DNA from: Salinispora cortesiana
GTDB taxonomy: Bacteria > Actinomycetota > Actinomycetes > Mycobacteriales > Micromonosporaceae
Direction of reading: 5' to 3'
Length of the DNA stretch: 53,150 nucleotides
NCBI RefSeq assembly: GCF_000484695.1
Contig: NZ_AXVR01000035.1
Coordinates: 1-53,150 of the forward strand
Positions 20,512 to 30,384 of this stretch are shown here, piece after piece. A model generated the notes under the pieces. That model searched no databases and was not told the DNA's origin. It saw only the letters and a list, made by a program, of their open reading frames with translations. The translations under genes were made by a program, and so were the position numbers. Positions within the stretch are counted from its first letter, which is position 1. Every line of letters begins with the position of its first letter.

Positions 20512-20759
20512 GGGATTAATCTTCCATCCCCATCTCCGTCATGGGATCCACGTCCGCTTCCCGGGGCGGGATCCACCGTCCGCTGGCATCGATGCCGTCA
20601 CCCGGCACCCCGCGGCCGGACGTCACCGTCGGCCGCGCGGGTCAGCTGATCGGACCAGCCTGCCACCATGATCCCTGGGTGTGCCCACCGGCGCCAGCAC
20701 CGAACATGCGTTCCGGCGCTCACCCCGGGCGGGCGGCGTGCTGCAGAAGCCGCCGGGGC
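20512..20759. other. gap between mtrA and the ahcY terminator
   Basis: No open frame with coding features in this stretch of about 250 nt. It must hold the mtrA promoter, but I see no convincing -35/-10 pair. A repeated GGGATCCACSGTCCGC-like phrase occurs at about 20553-20583. Confidence 0.4.
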
Positions 20760-20793
20760 TGTCCGGCCCCGCCCGGTCGGGCGGGGCCGGACA
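20760..20793 (-). terminator. strong hairpin terminator after ahcY
   Basis: A perfect 15-bp G+C stem: TGTCCGGCCCCGCCC (20760-20774), loop GGTC, GGGCGGGGCCGGACA (20779-20793). It lies 34 nt past the ahcY stop and insulates ahcY from mtrA. Confidence 0.85.
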
Positions 20794-20826
20794 ACACACG
20801 AGATCACCAACCGTTCTGGCGTCGCC

Positions 20827-22317
20827 TCAGTAGCGGTAGTGGTCCGGCTTGAACGGACCCTCCTGCTGCACCCCGAGGTACGCCGCCTGCTCCTTGGTCA
20901 AGGTCGACAACCGCGCGCCCAGCGCGTCCAGGTGCAGCCGCGCGACCTTCTCGTCTAGGTGCTTCGGCAGCACGTACACGCCCGTCGGGTACTCGTCGGT
21001 CTTCGTGAACAGCTCGATCTGAGCGATCGTCTGGTCGGCGAAGCTGTTGGACATCACGAACGACGGGTGGCCGGTCGCGTTGCCCAGGTTCAGCAGCCGC
21101 CCCTCCGAGAGCACGATCACCGCGTGCCCGTCATCGAACCGCCACACATCCACCTGCGGCTTGACGTTCTCCCGCGTCACATCCGTCCGACGGGCCAGCC
21201 CCGCCATGTCGATCTCATTGTCGAAGTGCCCGATGTTACCCACGATCGCCTGGTGCTTCATCCGCGCCATGTGCTCGTTGGTAATCACATCGAAGCAACC
21301 GGTCGCCGTAATGAAGATATCGGCGGTCTCCACCACGTCTTCCACCGTGGCGACCTGGTAGCCATCCATCGCCGCCTGGAGCGCGCAGATCGGGTCGATC
21401 TCGGCGACCACCACGCGGGCCCCCTGGCCACGCAGCGATTCCGCGCAGCCCTTGCCCACGTCGCCGTAGCCGATTACCACCGCGACCTTGCCACCGATCA
21501 GCACATCGGTAGCGCGGTTAATCCCGTCGACCAACGAATGCCGACACCCGTAGCGGTTGTCGAACTTGCTCTTCGTTACCGCGTCATTAACATTGATCGC
21601 CGGGAAGAGCAGCGTACCCGCCCGGTGCATCTCATACAGGCGATGCACACCCGTGGTCGTCTCCTCCGTCACGCCACGGATGCCGCTCGCCAGTCGGGTC
21701 CACTTTCCGCTGTCGCGCTCCAGCGACCGACGCAGCAGGTCAAGGACCATGGTGAATTCTTCGCTGTCATTGGGGCCCGCCGCCGGCACCGCACCGGCCC
21801 GCTCGAACTCGACGCCCTTGTGCACCAGCAACGTGGCGTCGCCACCGTCGTCGAGGATCATGTTCGGACCCTCGTCACCCGGCCAGGTCAACGCCTGCTC
21901 GGTGCACCACCAGTACTCCTCCAGCGACTCGCCCTTCCAGGCGAAGACCGGCACTCCCGCCAGCGCCTCCGGGGAGCCCTCCGGACCCACCACCACCGCG
22001 GCGGCGGCGTGGTCCTGAGTGGAGAAGATGTTGCACGACGCCCACCGGACCCGTGCTCCCAACACCACCAACGTCTCGATCAACACGGCCGTCTGCACGG
22101 TCATGTGCAGTGAACCCGAAATCCGCGCACCAGCCAACGGCCGCGACTGCCCAAACTCCTGCCGAAGCGCCATCAAGCCCGGCATCTCATGCTCCGCGAG
22201 CCGAATCTCCTTGCGCCCAAACTCAGCAAGCGACAGGTCCGCAACCTTGTAGTCACCGTCGGAGACGGTGGTGGGCTGGGACGTCCCGCTGGCGGACGCC
22301 GGAAGGGTGCTGGTCAT
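20827..22317 (-). CDS. ahcY: adenosylhomocysteinase
   Basis: Splits S-adenosylhomocysteine to homocysteine and adenosine, removing the product that inhibits methyltransferases. The 496-residue protein has the substrate block [31 protein letters not shown], the NAD loop [37 protein letters not shown], and the C-terminal signature ending FKPDHYRY, in which the final Lys/Tyr residues complete the NAD site of the partner subunit. Length is that of the long actinobacterial form with the extra insert near residue 150. ATG at 22317. It has its own terminator and a long leader. Confidence 0.97.
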   Translation of the reverse strand: MTSTLPASASGTSQPTTVSDGDYKVADLSLAEFGRKEIRLAEHEMPGLMALRQEFGQSRPLAGARISGSLHMTVQTAVLIETLVVLGARVRWASCNIFSTQDHAAAAVVVGPEGSPEALAGVPVFAWKGESLEEYWWCTEQALTWPGDEGPNMILDDGGDATLLVHKGVEFERAGAVPAAGPNDSEEFTMVLDLLRRSLERDSGKWTRLASGIRGVTEETTTGVHRLYEMHRAGTLLFPAINVNDAVTKSKFDNRYGCRHSLVDGINRATDVLIGGKVAVVIGYGDVGKGCAESLRGQGARVVVAEIDPICALQAAMDGYQVATVEDVVETADIFITATGCFDVITNEHMARMKHQAIVGNIGHFDNEIDMAGLARRTDVTRENVKPQVDVWRFDDGHAVIVLSEGRLLNLGNATGHPSFVMSNSFADQTIAQIELFTKTDEYPTGVYVLPKHLDEKVARLHLDALGARLSTLTKEQAAYLGVQQEGPFKPDHYRY

Positions 22318-22592
22318 GAAGTACTCCTGTCGACGATGTGCAGCGCGATAAACACCTTACGCGCGCGTACCGGTCGACCGCGCCCCTCCCCGGACAGCGC
22401 ACGAGGCGGCCGGCCCTGGGAGGAAAGCTCCGTCCCTGGTCCGACCGCCCCGCACATCCCCCCGGTTTGGTTCCCCACACGCTCCCGAGACCGCCGTCGC
22501 GGCAACGCTGTGCGCCTAAAGCGTCACACCGCCATCCTGGCGAGTCAAGCTATTCCGGAAAAATCGGACTTGCGTGTTGCTAGGTATCCGGC
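22318..22592 (-). promoter_or_regulatory. 275-nt leader/promoter region of ahcY
   Basis: No gene fits here. On the minus strand TTGACT (about 22551-22546) could be a -35 element, and the following 200 nt contain a GC-rich stretch with GGGGAACCAAACCGGGG and several possible stems before the ribosome site AGGAG next to the ATG. This may be a structured 5' leader, but I could not match it to a known riboswitch. Confidence 0.3.
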
Positions 22593-23756
22593 TCAGCTCA
22601 GCCCAGAGCTCGCCACGTACGCCTCGCCCGTACCCGAGATCCGCAACTCACCGGCGGCAGCCGGGCTCACCGCGGCCTGCCCCGGCCCCAGCTCCACCGA
22701 CCCGGCACCGTCGTCCACGGTGAGGGCGCCGGCAGCGCAGAGCACCACCCGCGGCCCGACCAGCGGCACCGTCACCTCCGCCTGATCCGAGCCCACCTGA
22801 ACCTGGTACAACGCGAAGTCGTCCACCGGTACCGGCCAGCAGACCACACCCGGCGCGACCGGCACCGCCCGCACCACCGGATCGTCCAACACCTCGAACC
22901 GCAGCACCCGCAGCAGCTCGTCGACGTCGATCCGCTTCGGCGTCAGCCCTCCGCGCAGCACGTTGTCACTCGCCGCCATGATCTCCACGCCGGTACCGCG
23001 CAGGTATGCGTGCAGGTTCCCGGCCGGCATCCAGATCGCCTCCCCCGGTGCGATCCGCACCCAGTTGAGCAGCAGCGCCACCAGCACACCGGGATCGCCC
23101 GGGTAGCTGTCGGCCAGCGACCGGGCCAACCGCGCGTCCGGACTCTCCACCGCCGCCGACGCGACCGCCGCCACCAGCCCGGCACGCTGATCAGTGGGGA
23201 AGGTCAGCAGGAGCCGTACCGCGTCAGCGAGACCCGCCGCTCCCGTCCGCAGGGCGGCCACCACCGGCTCCAGCGACGGTATGTCGAAAGCGGCGAGTAC
23301 CTCCGCGGACTCCGCCGGATCACGGAACCCGCAGAGCGCCTCCATCGGCGTCAACGCCACCAGCAGCTCTGGCTTGTGGAACGGGTCAACGTAGTTACGT
23401 TGCCCCACCTCCCGCGCCGCGTCAGCGGCGTGGCCGGTACGGGCCTGCTCCGGATCGGGATGGGCCTGAAGACTGAGCGGCGCGTCGGCGGCGAGGACCT
23501 TGAGCAGGAACGGCAACCGAACGCCGAACCGGTCAACGACCTCCTGGCCCAGCCAATGCCCCGGCTCGGCCGACAACAGCTCGACCAGACTGACCCGGGT
23601 CCCGTCCCGGTCCACGCTGGCCGGTGCGCCCGGATGCGCGCCCAACCACAGCTCCGCCTCCGGCTCCGGACTCGGCGTAGGTCGCCCCTGAAGGGTGGCG
23701 ATCGCCGAGCGAGAGCCCCAGGCATAGTTTCGGATCGGCCCGTACAACAATTCCAT
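22593..23756 (-). CDS. manA: mannose-6-phosphate isomerase, class I
   Basis: Interconverts fructose-6-phosphate and mannose-6-phosphate, the entry to GDP-mannose. The 387-residue protein has the type I signatures: YAWGSRSAIATLQG at the N-terminus, the zinc ligands in LSLQAHPDPEQA and DPFHKPELLVAL, and AIWMPAGNLHAYLRGTGVEI. ATG at 23756, three nt from the end of the CDF gene, so they are probably co-transcribed. With manB and manC in the window this gives the full route from fructose-6-phosphate to GDP-mannose. Confidence 0.95.
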   Translation of the reverse strand: MELLYGPIRNYAWGSRSAIATLQGRPTPSPEPEAELWLGAHPGAPASVDRDGTRVSLVELLSAEPGHWLGQEVVDRFGVRLPFLLKVLAADAPLSLQAHPDPEQARTGHAADAAREVGQRNYVDPFHKPELLVALTPMEALCGFRDPAESAEVLAAFDIPSLEPVVAALRTGAAGLADAVRLLLTFPTDQRAGLVAAVASAAVESPDARLARSLADSYPGDPGVLVALLLNWVRIAPGEAIWMPAGNLHAYLRGTGVEIMAASDNVLRGGLTPKRIDVDELLRVLRFEVLDDPVVRAVPVAPGVVCWPVPVDDFALYQVQVGSDQAEVTVPLVGPRVVLCAAGALTVDDGAGSVELGPGQAAVSPAAAGELRISGTGEAYVASSGLS

Positions 23757-23759
23757 GGG

Positions 23760-24731
23760 TCAACCCCCAGACAGCCCGACGTCCTCGCCGGGTTCACTTT
23801 CGGTCCGCTCAGCACCGGACGCGACATAAACATCCGGCTCCAGATAGATCACACGGGCAAACGGCACGGCGGCGCGGACCCTTGCCTCCACCGCGTTGAT
23901 ACCCCGGGCCAACTCCTCGGCGCTGCCAACCGAGGTGAATGCGACCTTCGCCGCCACCATCAGCTCCTCGGGGCCGAGGTAGAGCGTCTTCATGTGAATG
24001 ATTCGCTCGACCTCTCCGCCGACGGTCATCGCCTTCTCGATTGCCTCGACCTCGTGCGCCTCGGCGCCCTCACCAAGGAGCAGGCTCTTGGTCTCGATGG
24101 CGAGGACAACCGCGATCACCACCAGCAGAACACCGATCATCGCGGTGCCGGCGGCGTCCCATCGGCCGTCGCCGGTAACCAGGGTCATGCCGACCCCGAA
24201 GAGCGCGAAGATCAGACCGACCAGCGCACCCAGGTCCTCCAGGAGCACCACCGGCAGCTCGGGGGCCTTGGCCCGGCGGACGAACCGCACCCAGGACTGC
24301 TTCCCACGGACGCGATTCGACTCCTGGATCGCGGTCCGAAATGAAACCGTCTCCATGACGATAGCGCTCACCAGGACAACGACCGGGACCCAATGCCAGC
24401 TTTCGATGCCCTCCGGGTGCGACCACTTGTGGTACGCCTCGTAAAGGGCGAAGAGGCCACCGACGCTGAACAGCACAATGGAGACGATGAAGGCGTAGAT
24501 GTAGCGTTCCCGGCCGTACCCGAACGGGTGTTGTGGGGTCGCGGCACGCTTCGCCCGTCGCCCGCCGAGCAGCAGCAGGCCCTGGTTGCCGGCGTCGGCG
24601 ACCGAGTGGATCGATTCGGCCAGCATCGACGACGAACCGGTCAGCAGGAACGCGACGAACTTCGTTACCGCGATGCCCGTGTTGGCGAACAGCGCGGCGA
24701 TGATTGCCCGCGTCCCGCCACTGGCGCTCAC
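23760..24731 (-). CDS. cation diffusion facilitator transporter
   Basis: A 323-residue membrane transporter of the CDF family, which exports divalent metals (Zn, Fe, Mn, Co) in exchange for protons. The N-terminus has six predicted helices; the metal-site residues lie in SSSMLAESIHSVADAGNQ (helix 2) and LLEDLGALVGLIFALFG (helix 5). A cytoplasmic C-terminal domain follows (about residues 215-310). GTG start at 24731. It lies between the SIS gene and manA in the mannose cluster; manganese or zinc supply for ManA-type metalloenzymes would make sense but is only a guess. Confidence 0.9.
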   Translation of the reverse strand: MSASGGTRAIIAALFANTGIAVTKFVAFLLTGSSSMLAESIHSVADAGNQGLLLLGGRRAKRAATPQHPFGYGRERYIYAFIVSIVLFSVGGLFALYEAYHKWSHPEGIESWHWVPVVVLVSAIVMETVSFRTAIQESNRVRGKQSWVRFVRRAKAPELPVVLLEDLGALVGLIFALFGVGMTLVTGDGRWDAAGTAMIGVLLVVIAVVLAIETKSLLLGEGAEAHEVEAIEKAMTVGGEVERIIHMKTLYLGPEELMVAAKVAFTSVGSAEELARGINAVEARVRAAVPFARVIYLEPDVYVASGAERTESEPGEDVGLSGG

Positions 24732-24774
24732 GCCCCCGCCCCACTTCGCTGGGCCGCGGCGCCCCTACCTGCGC

Positions 24775-25971
24775 TCACTGATTGGCCAACTCCTTCATCT
24801 CGGTGACCGCGGGAACGGCCATCGGATCCAGGCCGTGCGCCAGGGCGAGATAGATCGAGGCGAAGTCCGGCACCGCAATCAGCGAGGCGAGCCGCTCCAG
24901 CGCCGAGCCACCTTCAGCGGTGACCACGTCGGCGCGCACTCCCCGCCGCTCGGCGAGGGTCTGGACCGCGTCAGCGCGCCGCTCCTCAACCACGAGCGGC
25001 TCGTCGGCGTCGTCTTCCGGGTTGAGGCCGCCGTCGCGCAGCAGCACCAGCCGCAGCCGAGTCCCCACCGCCGCCGTCTGGTCGGGATCGGCGAAAATGT
25101 CCCGCTCCCCCTCGACCAGCCCGCCGAAGACCCCGTCGAGCAGGCCGACCCGGCCGCGACCAGCCTCGCCGAGCGCCCCGGAGACAATCGGGTACCGGGC
25201 GTTCGCCGAGAGGGTGTCGCCGAAACGGCGGGCCGCGACGGTGGCCAGTGGTGACGACCCCCAGACGATCGGGATCGAGCCGGCCAGACCCAGTGCGAGG
25301 GACTTGGCCGGATTGACGAAGGACTCGGCGGAGGGCCGACACCGATCAGCCTCGGCGTCCAGTCGGGCGGCGGTCTCCGCCAGGTCCGCCTCGTTGACCT
25401 TGACCAGACCGAGCATCCGGGCGGCCAGCAGCACCGGCACGGTCAACGCCCAAAGACTCGCTCGCGCCGGGGCCCGTCGGGGTACCGGAATGAATGGCGC
25501 TCGGGCCCGCTCCGCGACCGACTGTAGCTGGGAGTCCGGGGCACCGACCGCGACCAGGCGGGCACCTCTCCGGTGGGCCGCCTCGGCCGCCCCAAGCGCC
25601 TCCGGGCTACGGCCAGAGGCGCTGACCGCGATCACCACGTCGGCGGCGCCCACCCAGCCGGGCACGCCGGCACTGCGATGTGGGATCACCGGTACCGGGC
25701 AGCGCGGCCCGGCGACCGTCGCCAGCACGTCACCGGTCCGCCCGGCCGTGCCGATTCCCGCGATGACCACCGCGCGCGGACGCCCCTCGTCAGCCAACAC
25801 CGACAGGTTGGCCTCGGCGGCGAGGGCGGCCGACTCACGGACCTGCGCCCCACCGGAGGCGATGTGCCGCAGCATCCCACCCGGATCCCGCTCGGCGAGC
25901 GCGTCCAGATCGTCCAGCAGGGCCTCGTCGACTTCCCGGTGGCCACTGACCCCGGCCGTACCGTCGATCAC
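24775..25971 (-). CDS. SIS-domain protein, phosphoglucose/phosphomannose isomerase-like
   Basis: A 398-residue protein with two sugar-isomerase (SIS) halves: VVIAGIGTAGRTGDVLATVAG and VVIAVSASGRSPEALGAAEAA in the first, and GSIPIVWGSSPLATVAARRFGDTL in the second, with a C-terminal end like bifunctional phosphoglucose/phosphomannose isomerases. It matches mycobacterial Rv3256c in place. Start is GTG at 25971, overlapping the Trm112-like stop (GTGA), which ties it to that gene and manB. Catalytic activity in this actinobacterial subgroup is not established to my knowledge, since manA is also present. Confidence 0.85.
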   Translation of the reverse strand: MIDGTAGVSGHREVDEALLDDLDALAERDPGGMLRHIASGGAQVRESAALAAEANLSVLADEGRPRAVVIAGIGTAGRTGDVLATVAGPRCPVPVIPHRSAGVPGWVGAADVVIAVSASGRSPEALGAAEAAHRRGARLVAVGAPDSQLQSVAERARAPFIPVPRRAPARASLWALTVPVLLAARMLGLVKVNEADLAETAARLDAEADRCRPSAESFVNPAKSLALGLAGSIPIVWGSSPLATVAARRFGDTLSANARYPIVSGALGEAGRGRVGLLDGVFGGLVEGERDIFADPDQTAAVGTRLRLVLLRDGGLNPEDDADEPLVVEERRADAVQTLAERRGVRADVVTAEGGSALERLASLIAVPDFASIYLALAHGLDPMAVPAVTEMKELANQ

Positions 25972-26153
25972 GACCGCTCCGCCGGGCCGCCGCGCGCCTC
26001 GTCCAGCAGGAGCACCGGCACATCGTCGCGGACCTCGAAGATTCGGCCGCACTCGGTACAGGTGAGCGTCTGCGCCCCGGCGTCATAGTCGAGTGGGGCG
26101 TGGTGTGTGTCCGGGCAGGCGAGAATCTCCAGCAACTGCGGATCCAGGGCCAC
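25968..26153 (-). CDS. Trm112-like small zinc-binding protein
   Basis: A 61-residue protein beginning VALDPQLLEILACPDTHHAP with GTG at 26153, then LTCTECGRIFEVRDDVPVLL. Three cysteines (CP, CTEC) plus His residues resemble the zinc site of the Trm112/YcaR family. In eukaryotes and archaea Trm112 activates methyltransferases; the role of bacterial members is unclear. AAGGAG precedes the start. The stop overlaps the start of the SIS gene. Conserved position between manB and the SIS gene in actinobacteria. Confidence 0.88.
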   Translation of the reverse strand: MALDPQLLEILACPDTHHAPLDYDAGAQTLTCTECGRIFEVRDDVPVLLLDEARGGPAERS

Positions 26154-26212
26154 GGCGCGGCTCCTTCCACCTCTGGGCTACCGGTCGGGGGCGCCGACCG
26201 GCGCACGGGATC

Positions 26213-27598
26213 TTATCGGCGAACCCGGTCGAGCACCGCATCGCGGAGCGAGGCCATGCGTTCCCGGGTCGGGGCTTCGACGTTGAGCCGCAGCAACGGC
26301 TCGGTGTTGGAGGCCCGTAGGTTGAACCAGGCGCGGTCGGCGAAACGCAGGGTGAGGCCATCGGTTTCGTCGACCTCCGCGTCCGGGTACGCGGCCCGTA
26401 CCTCGGCCACCCGCGCCGCCTGGTCTTCCACCGTAGAGTTGATCTCACCGGAGGCGACGTACCGCTCGTACTCTCCGGCCAGCACCGACAGCGGCAACGA
26501 CTGCTCGCCCAACGCCGCCAATGTGTGCATCGCGGCGAGCATGCCGGTGTCGGCGAACCAGAAGTCCCGGAAGTAGTAGTGCGCGGAGTGCTCCCCGCCG
26601 AAGATGGCGTTGGTCCTGGCCATCTCGGCCTTGATGAACGAGTGCCCAACCCGGGACAGGACCGGTTGCCCACCGTTCTCCCGGACGATCTCCGGCACGG
26701 CAGCCGAGGTGATCAGATTGTGGATCACCGTCGAGCCGGGGTGCTTGGCCAACTCCCGCGTGGCGACCAGCGCGGTGATCGCCGACGGTGACACCGGCTC
26801 CCCACGCTCGTCGACCACAAAACAGCGGTCGGCGTCGCCGTCGAAGGCCAGGCCGAGGTCCGCCCCCCCGGCCCGCACCGCCCGTTGCAGGTCGACCAGG
26901 TTCTTCGGGTCCAGCGGGTTCGCCTCGTGGTTGGGGAAGGTGCCGTCCAGCTCGAAGTAGAGCGGCACGATCTCCAGCGGCAACGCCGGCAGCGCGGCAT
27001 CGCCAAGCACCGTCGGGACCGTGTAGCCGCCCATGCCGTTACCGGCATCCACCACGACCTTCAACGGTCGAATCCGGGTCAGGTCAACCAGCTTGCGCAG
27101 GTACGCCGCGTAGTCCGCGAGCAGATCGCGCTGCTGGACCGGCGCACTCGGCGAACCCACCGGCCGGGCGTCACCCGCGTCCAGCAACGCCTGGGCCCGC
27201 GCCCGGATCTCCGCCAGGCCGCTGTCCTGCCCGATCGGACGCGCCCCCGAGCGGCACATCTTGATGCCGTTGTACTCGGCCGGGTTGTGGCTCGCCGTGA
27301 ACATCGCCCCCGGCAGGTCGAGCGACCCGGAGGCGTAGTAGAGCATGTCGGTCGAGGCCAGGCCCAGTTCGATGACCGCCCGGCCGGCGGCCCGGACACC
27401 GGTGGCGAAGGCCGCCGCGAGCCCGGGGCCGCTGTCCCGCATGTCGTGCGCGATCAGCACCGCGTCGCCGGGCTCCCCGCCAGTGTTGAGAACCTGGGCA
27501 AAGGCGGCACCAAGCGCCGCGGCGACCTGCTCGTCCCACTGGTGCGGCACCACCCCACGCACGTCGTAGGCCTTCACGATCTGGGACAGGTCAGTCAC
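26213..27598 (-). CDS. manB: phosphomannomutase/phosphoglucomutase
   Basis: Converts mannose-6-phosphate to mannose-1-phosphate, the second step to GDP-mannose. The 461-residue enzyme shows the phosphoserine loop GAMFTASHNPAEYNGIKMC, the Mg loop LGLAFDGDADRCFVVDE, the sugar-binding FGGEHSAHYYFRDFW, and the phosphate-binding FNLRASNTEPLLRLNVEAP. GTG start at 27598. It leads the run manB, Trm112-like, SIS, CDF, manA. Confidence 0.95.
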   Translation of the reverse strand: MTDLSQIVKAYDVRGVVPHQWDEQVAAALGAAFAQVLNTGGEPGDAVLIAHDMRDSGPGLAAAFATGVRAAGRAVIELGLASTDMLYYASGSLDLPGAMFTASHNPAEYNGIKMCRSGARPIGQDSGLAEIRARAQALLDAGDARPVGSPSAPVQQRDLLADYAAYLRKLVDLTRIRPLKVVVDAGNGMGGYTVPTVLGDAALPALPLEIVPLYFELDGTFPNHEANPLDPKNLVDLQRAVRAGGADLGLAFDGDADRCFVVDERGEPVSPSAITALVATRELAKHPGSTVIHNLITSAAVPEIVRENGGQPVLSRVGHSFIKAEMARTNAIFGGEHSAHYYFRDFWFADTGMLAAMHTLAALGEQSLPLSVLAGEYERYVASGEINSTVEDQAARVAEVRAAYPDAEVDETDGLTLRFADRAWFNLRASNTEPLLRLNVEAPTRERMASLRDAVLDRVRR

Positions 27599-27694
27599 CT
27601 TGCTCCGCTCCTCGCGCTGGCGTCGTCAACGGCCTGAGCGTATCGGAGCTCGGATGATCGCTCCGGCCCAGCCGAAGAGCTGACGGTATCCAGC

Positions 27695-28729
27695 TCAGTC
27701 CGGCAACCGGGGGATGAACCGGGTGCGGTCGTCCGGCGCCGGCGCGGCGGGCCCACGCTGGCCGGGAACCGGGGGCACCGGCGGGGAGCCCGGCCCGCCC
27801 GACACCGGCGGGGAGCCCGGATAGGCCGATGCTGGCGGCGCGCCGTCGGGTTGGGTGCCGCAGAGCCCCGGGGTTGGGCGCTGCGTTGCCGGGCTGCCGT
27901 ACAGACCCGGCGTCGCCGGTCGTCCGGGGACCGGTGGCTGACCTGGGCCGGAATACCCGAAACCAGCAGGGTGGGTGCCGCCGGCGGGGACCGACCGGTC
28001 CTCCCGGAACCGCCGGACCAGCAGGACGATCAAGACGACGCCGACCGCGACCATGGCCAGGCCGGCGTAGAGGAAGACCGAACCGCCGGACGACTCGGCC
28101 GGCGCCGCGCTGTCGACGTCATCCCCCGGGTCGGTCAGGGTGTCAACGGCTGTTGACGCCGCCGCGGTGGCGGCCTCCGTCGCCGCGACGGTCGGCACCG
28201 GCGCGGCGGTCGAGGTCGGGGCCGCGACCGGGCTACCGCCGGTCACCTTGGCGGAGTCGGAATCCTGACCGATCACCTGGCCGTCTGTGCTGACGGCCTC
28301 ACCGACAACGGTGAGCTGCCCGTCCACCGTGTCCGGGGCGAACGCCACCTCGTACCGCAGTTTGACGCGCTTGCCCTTGCAGAGCTGCGGGTTCTCCGGT
28401 GACGTCGCGGCGGTGGCCACCCCGCCCCGGCCGGCGGAGAGCTCCACCGGAAGCCACCTACCCCCGGCGTTGACCTGCACCCCCACCTGGTCCGCCCGGA
28501 GGCCGTCGAGGTAGAAGGTGAGCGCGGCCCGCAGCTGCACGCAGCCCTCGGTACGCTTGCGTACCTCGACCGCGACCTCCTCCGCCGACTCACCGGCCTT
28601 GAACTTCCCAGCCGCGCTGACCCGCACCGTGTCCTCGGCGGCCAGCGCGGGCGACACACCGAGCGCCAGCAGGGTGCCAGCACCCGCGCAGACCGCTACG
28701 AGCCGTGCCGTGGACCGCCAAACCGCCAT
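27695..28729 (-). CDS. secreted, membrane-anchored protein with Pro-rich cytoplasmic tail
   Basis: A 344-residue protein with a Sec signal peptide (residues 1-30, ending SPALA), an extracellular beta-rich domain (about 31-165) with two Cys (about 63 and 117), a Thr/Ala/Pro linker (165-215), one membrane helix (about 217-238), and a cytoplasmic tail rich in Pro, Gly and Tyr that ends PDDRTRFIPRLPD. I chose ATG at 28729, preceded by GAGG, over the GTG at 28735. No known family. The tail ending resembles that of the membrane protein at 41739-42626. Confidence 0.85.
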   Translation of the reverse strand: MAVWRSTARLVAVCAGAGTLLALGVSPALAAEDTVRVSAAGKFKAGESAEEVAVEVRKRTEGCVQLRAALTFYLDGLRADQVGVQVNAGGRWLPVELSAGRGGVATAATSPENPQLCKGKRVKLRYEVAFAPDTVDGQLTVVGEAVSTDGQVIGQDSDSAKVTGGSPVAAPTSTAAPVPTVAATEAATAAASTAVDTLTDPGDDVDSAAPAESSGGSVFLYAGLAMVAVGVVLIVLLVRRFREDRSVPAGGTHPAGFGYSGPGQPPVPGRPATPGLYGSPATQRPTPGLCGTQPDGAPPASAYPGSPPVSGGPGSPPVPPVPGQRGPAAPAPDDRTRFIPRLPD

Positions 28730-28869
28730 GATCACCTCGCCGTTTCTCCCCTGCCGGGATCGCCGGTCAGGCTACTACCGCGCAGAGACGACGCTTGGCC
28801 CGACGGCGTCCCGCGCCACCCGGGCCGCCGGGCCCGACGCGGCGGCGGCACGACCAGGCCGTCGCAGAC

Positions 28870-30309
28870 CTAACCAGCGATACCGGTGAGGACCAAGACC
28901 CGGGGTTCGGTGTAGTCGTCCATCGCACTACGCACCCCCTCCCGCCCGACGCCAGAGCCCTTCACCCCGCCGTAGGGCATCTGATCGGCCCGGTACGACG
29001 GCACGTCCCCAACAATCACCCCACCCACCTCCAGCACCTGCCCGGCGCGGAATGCGGTGTCCAGCCGATGGGTGAAAACGCCCGCCTGCAACCCATACGC
29101 CGAGTCGTTGACCGCGGCGAACGCGGCGTCGTCGGTGCTCGCCCGGGCAACCACCAGCACCGGTCCGAACACCTCCTCGGCACTGACCTTGGCCTCCCTC
29201 GGCACCCCGGACAGCACCGTGGGCGGGAACTCGGCCCCGACCCGGCGCCCACCGACCTCGATGGTGGCGCCCGCCGCGACCGCCTCGTCCACCCACGCCT
29301 CGACGCGGCGGGCGGCTGACTCCGAGACCAGCGGACCGACCTCGGTCAGCTCGGACGAGGGATCACCGGTGCGCAGCGCCTGCACCGCCGCGACCAGGCG
29401 AGGCAGGAACCCGTCATAGAGCCACTCGTGCACGTAGACCCGCTGCACCGCGATGCAGGACTGGCCGGCCTGGTAGTTCGAGAACGTCGCGATCCGGTGC
29501 GCGGCGAAGGTCAGATCCTCCTCCGTGCTCCAGTCCTCGCAGATCACCACGGCCGCGTTGCCACCCAACTCCAGGGTGACGTGCTTCTCCGGTACCGACC
29601 GGCGGATAGCCGCGCCGACCGGGCCTGAGCCGGTGAACGACACCACCGGTAGCCGCGGGTCGGCGACGAGGCCGGCGGCCTGTTCGTTGGGGAGCGGCAG
29701 GATCGAGAACATGCCCTCCGGCAGGTCGGTCTCGGCCAGCAGCTCACCGAGGAGCAGCGCGGACAGCGGAGTGGCCGGGGCCGGTTTGACGACGATCGGC
29801 ACACCGACCGCAATCGCCGGCGCGACCTTGTGCGCCACCAGGTTCAACGGAAAATTGAAGGGGGAGATCCCCAGCACGGGGCCCCGCGGTGCCCGCCGGA
29901 CCAGAGCCAGCCGACCGGCGGCGGCCGGGTCGGTGTCCAGGCGCTGCAGCTCACCGGAGAAGCGCCGGGCCTCCTCGGCGGCCCACCGGAACGTCGCGAG
30001 CGCCCGCCGCACCTCGGCGCGCGCCCACTTCACCGGCTTGCCGTTCTCCGCGGTGATCAGTGCCGCCACCTCGTCGGCCCGCTCGGCGAGTCGCCGCGAG
30101 ACGTGCTCCAGGGCCGCCGCGCGCCGGTAGGAGGGGAGGGCCGCGGCCGTTGGGGCCACCGCGGCTGCCGCCGCGACAGCGGCCTCGACCTGGTCGCCGG
30201 TGGCGAGGGTGGTACGCCCGACAACACGGCCGTCGTACGGATGGCGCACGGTCAGCTCCTGCTCACCGTGGGCGGGGCGGGAGGCGACATGGAAGGCTAT
30301 GGACTCCAC
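28870..30309 (-). CDS. NAD(P)-dependent aldehyde dehydrogenase
   Basis: A 479-residue aldehyde dehydrogenase of the succinate-semialdehyde/lactaldehyde type. Motifs: ENGKPVKWARAEV, the cofactor-binding GISPFNFPLNLVAHKVAP, SFTGSGPVGAAIRR, the catalytic Glu in VTLELGGNAAVVI, the catalytic Cys in QAGQSCIAVQRVYV, and EEVFGPVLVVAR. The GTG at 30309 (VESIAFHVASRP) is the likeliest start, though without a strong ribosome site. It is divergent from the GAF regulator (75 nt between starts), which may control it. Exact substrate unknown. Confidence 0.88.
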   Translation of the reverse strand: MESIAFHVASRPAHGEQELTVRHPYDGRVVGRTTLATGDQVEAAVAAAAAVAPTAAALPSYRRAAALEHVSRRLAERADEVAALITAENGKPVKWARAEVRRALATFRWAAEEARRFSGELQRLDTDPAAAGRLALVRRAPRGPVLGISPFNFPLNLVAHKVAPAIAVGVPIVVKPAPATPLSALLLGELLAETDLPEGMFSILPLPNEQAAGLVADPRLPVVSFTGSGPVGAAIRRSVPEKHVTLELGGNAAVVICEDWSTEEDLTFAAHRIATFSNYQAGQSCIAVQRVYVHEWLYDGFLPRLVAAVQALRTGDPSSELTEVGPLVSESAARRVEAWVDEAVAAGATIEVGGRRVGAEFPPTVLSGVPREAKVSAEEVFGPVLVVARASTDDAAFAAVNDSAYGLQAGVFTHRLDTAFRAGQVLEVGGVIVGDVPSYRADQMPYGGVKGSGVGREGVRSAMDDYTEPRVLVLTGIAG

Positions 30310-30384
30310 GTCGAGCAGCGTAGACGAGGCACCGCTTGGCGATCCCGGGTGAGCTGCGTCACGATGGGCGCCAGGAGGTCGCCC

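Noticed and set aside
18292..20649. 785-codon plus-strand frame over mtrB and mtrA
   Set aside because: Antisense shadow of mtrB/mtrA with no protein-like features.
22318..22592. SAH, SAM-IV or c-di-AMP riboswitch before ahcY
   Set aside because: Only short resemblances; conserved cores that I know are not complete.
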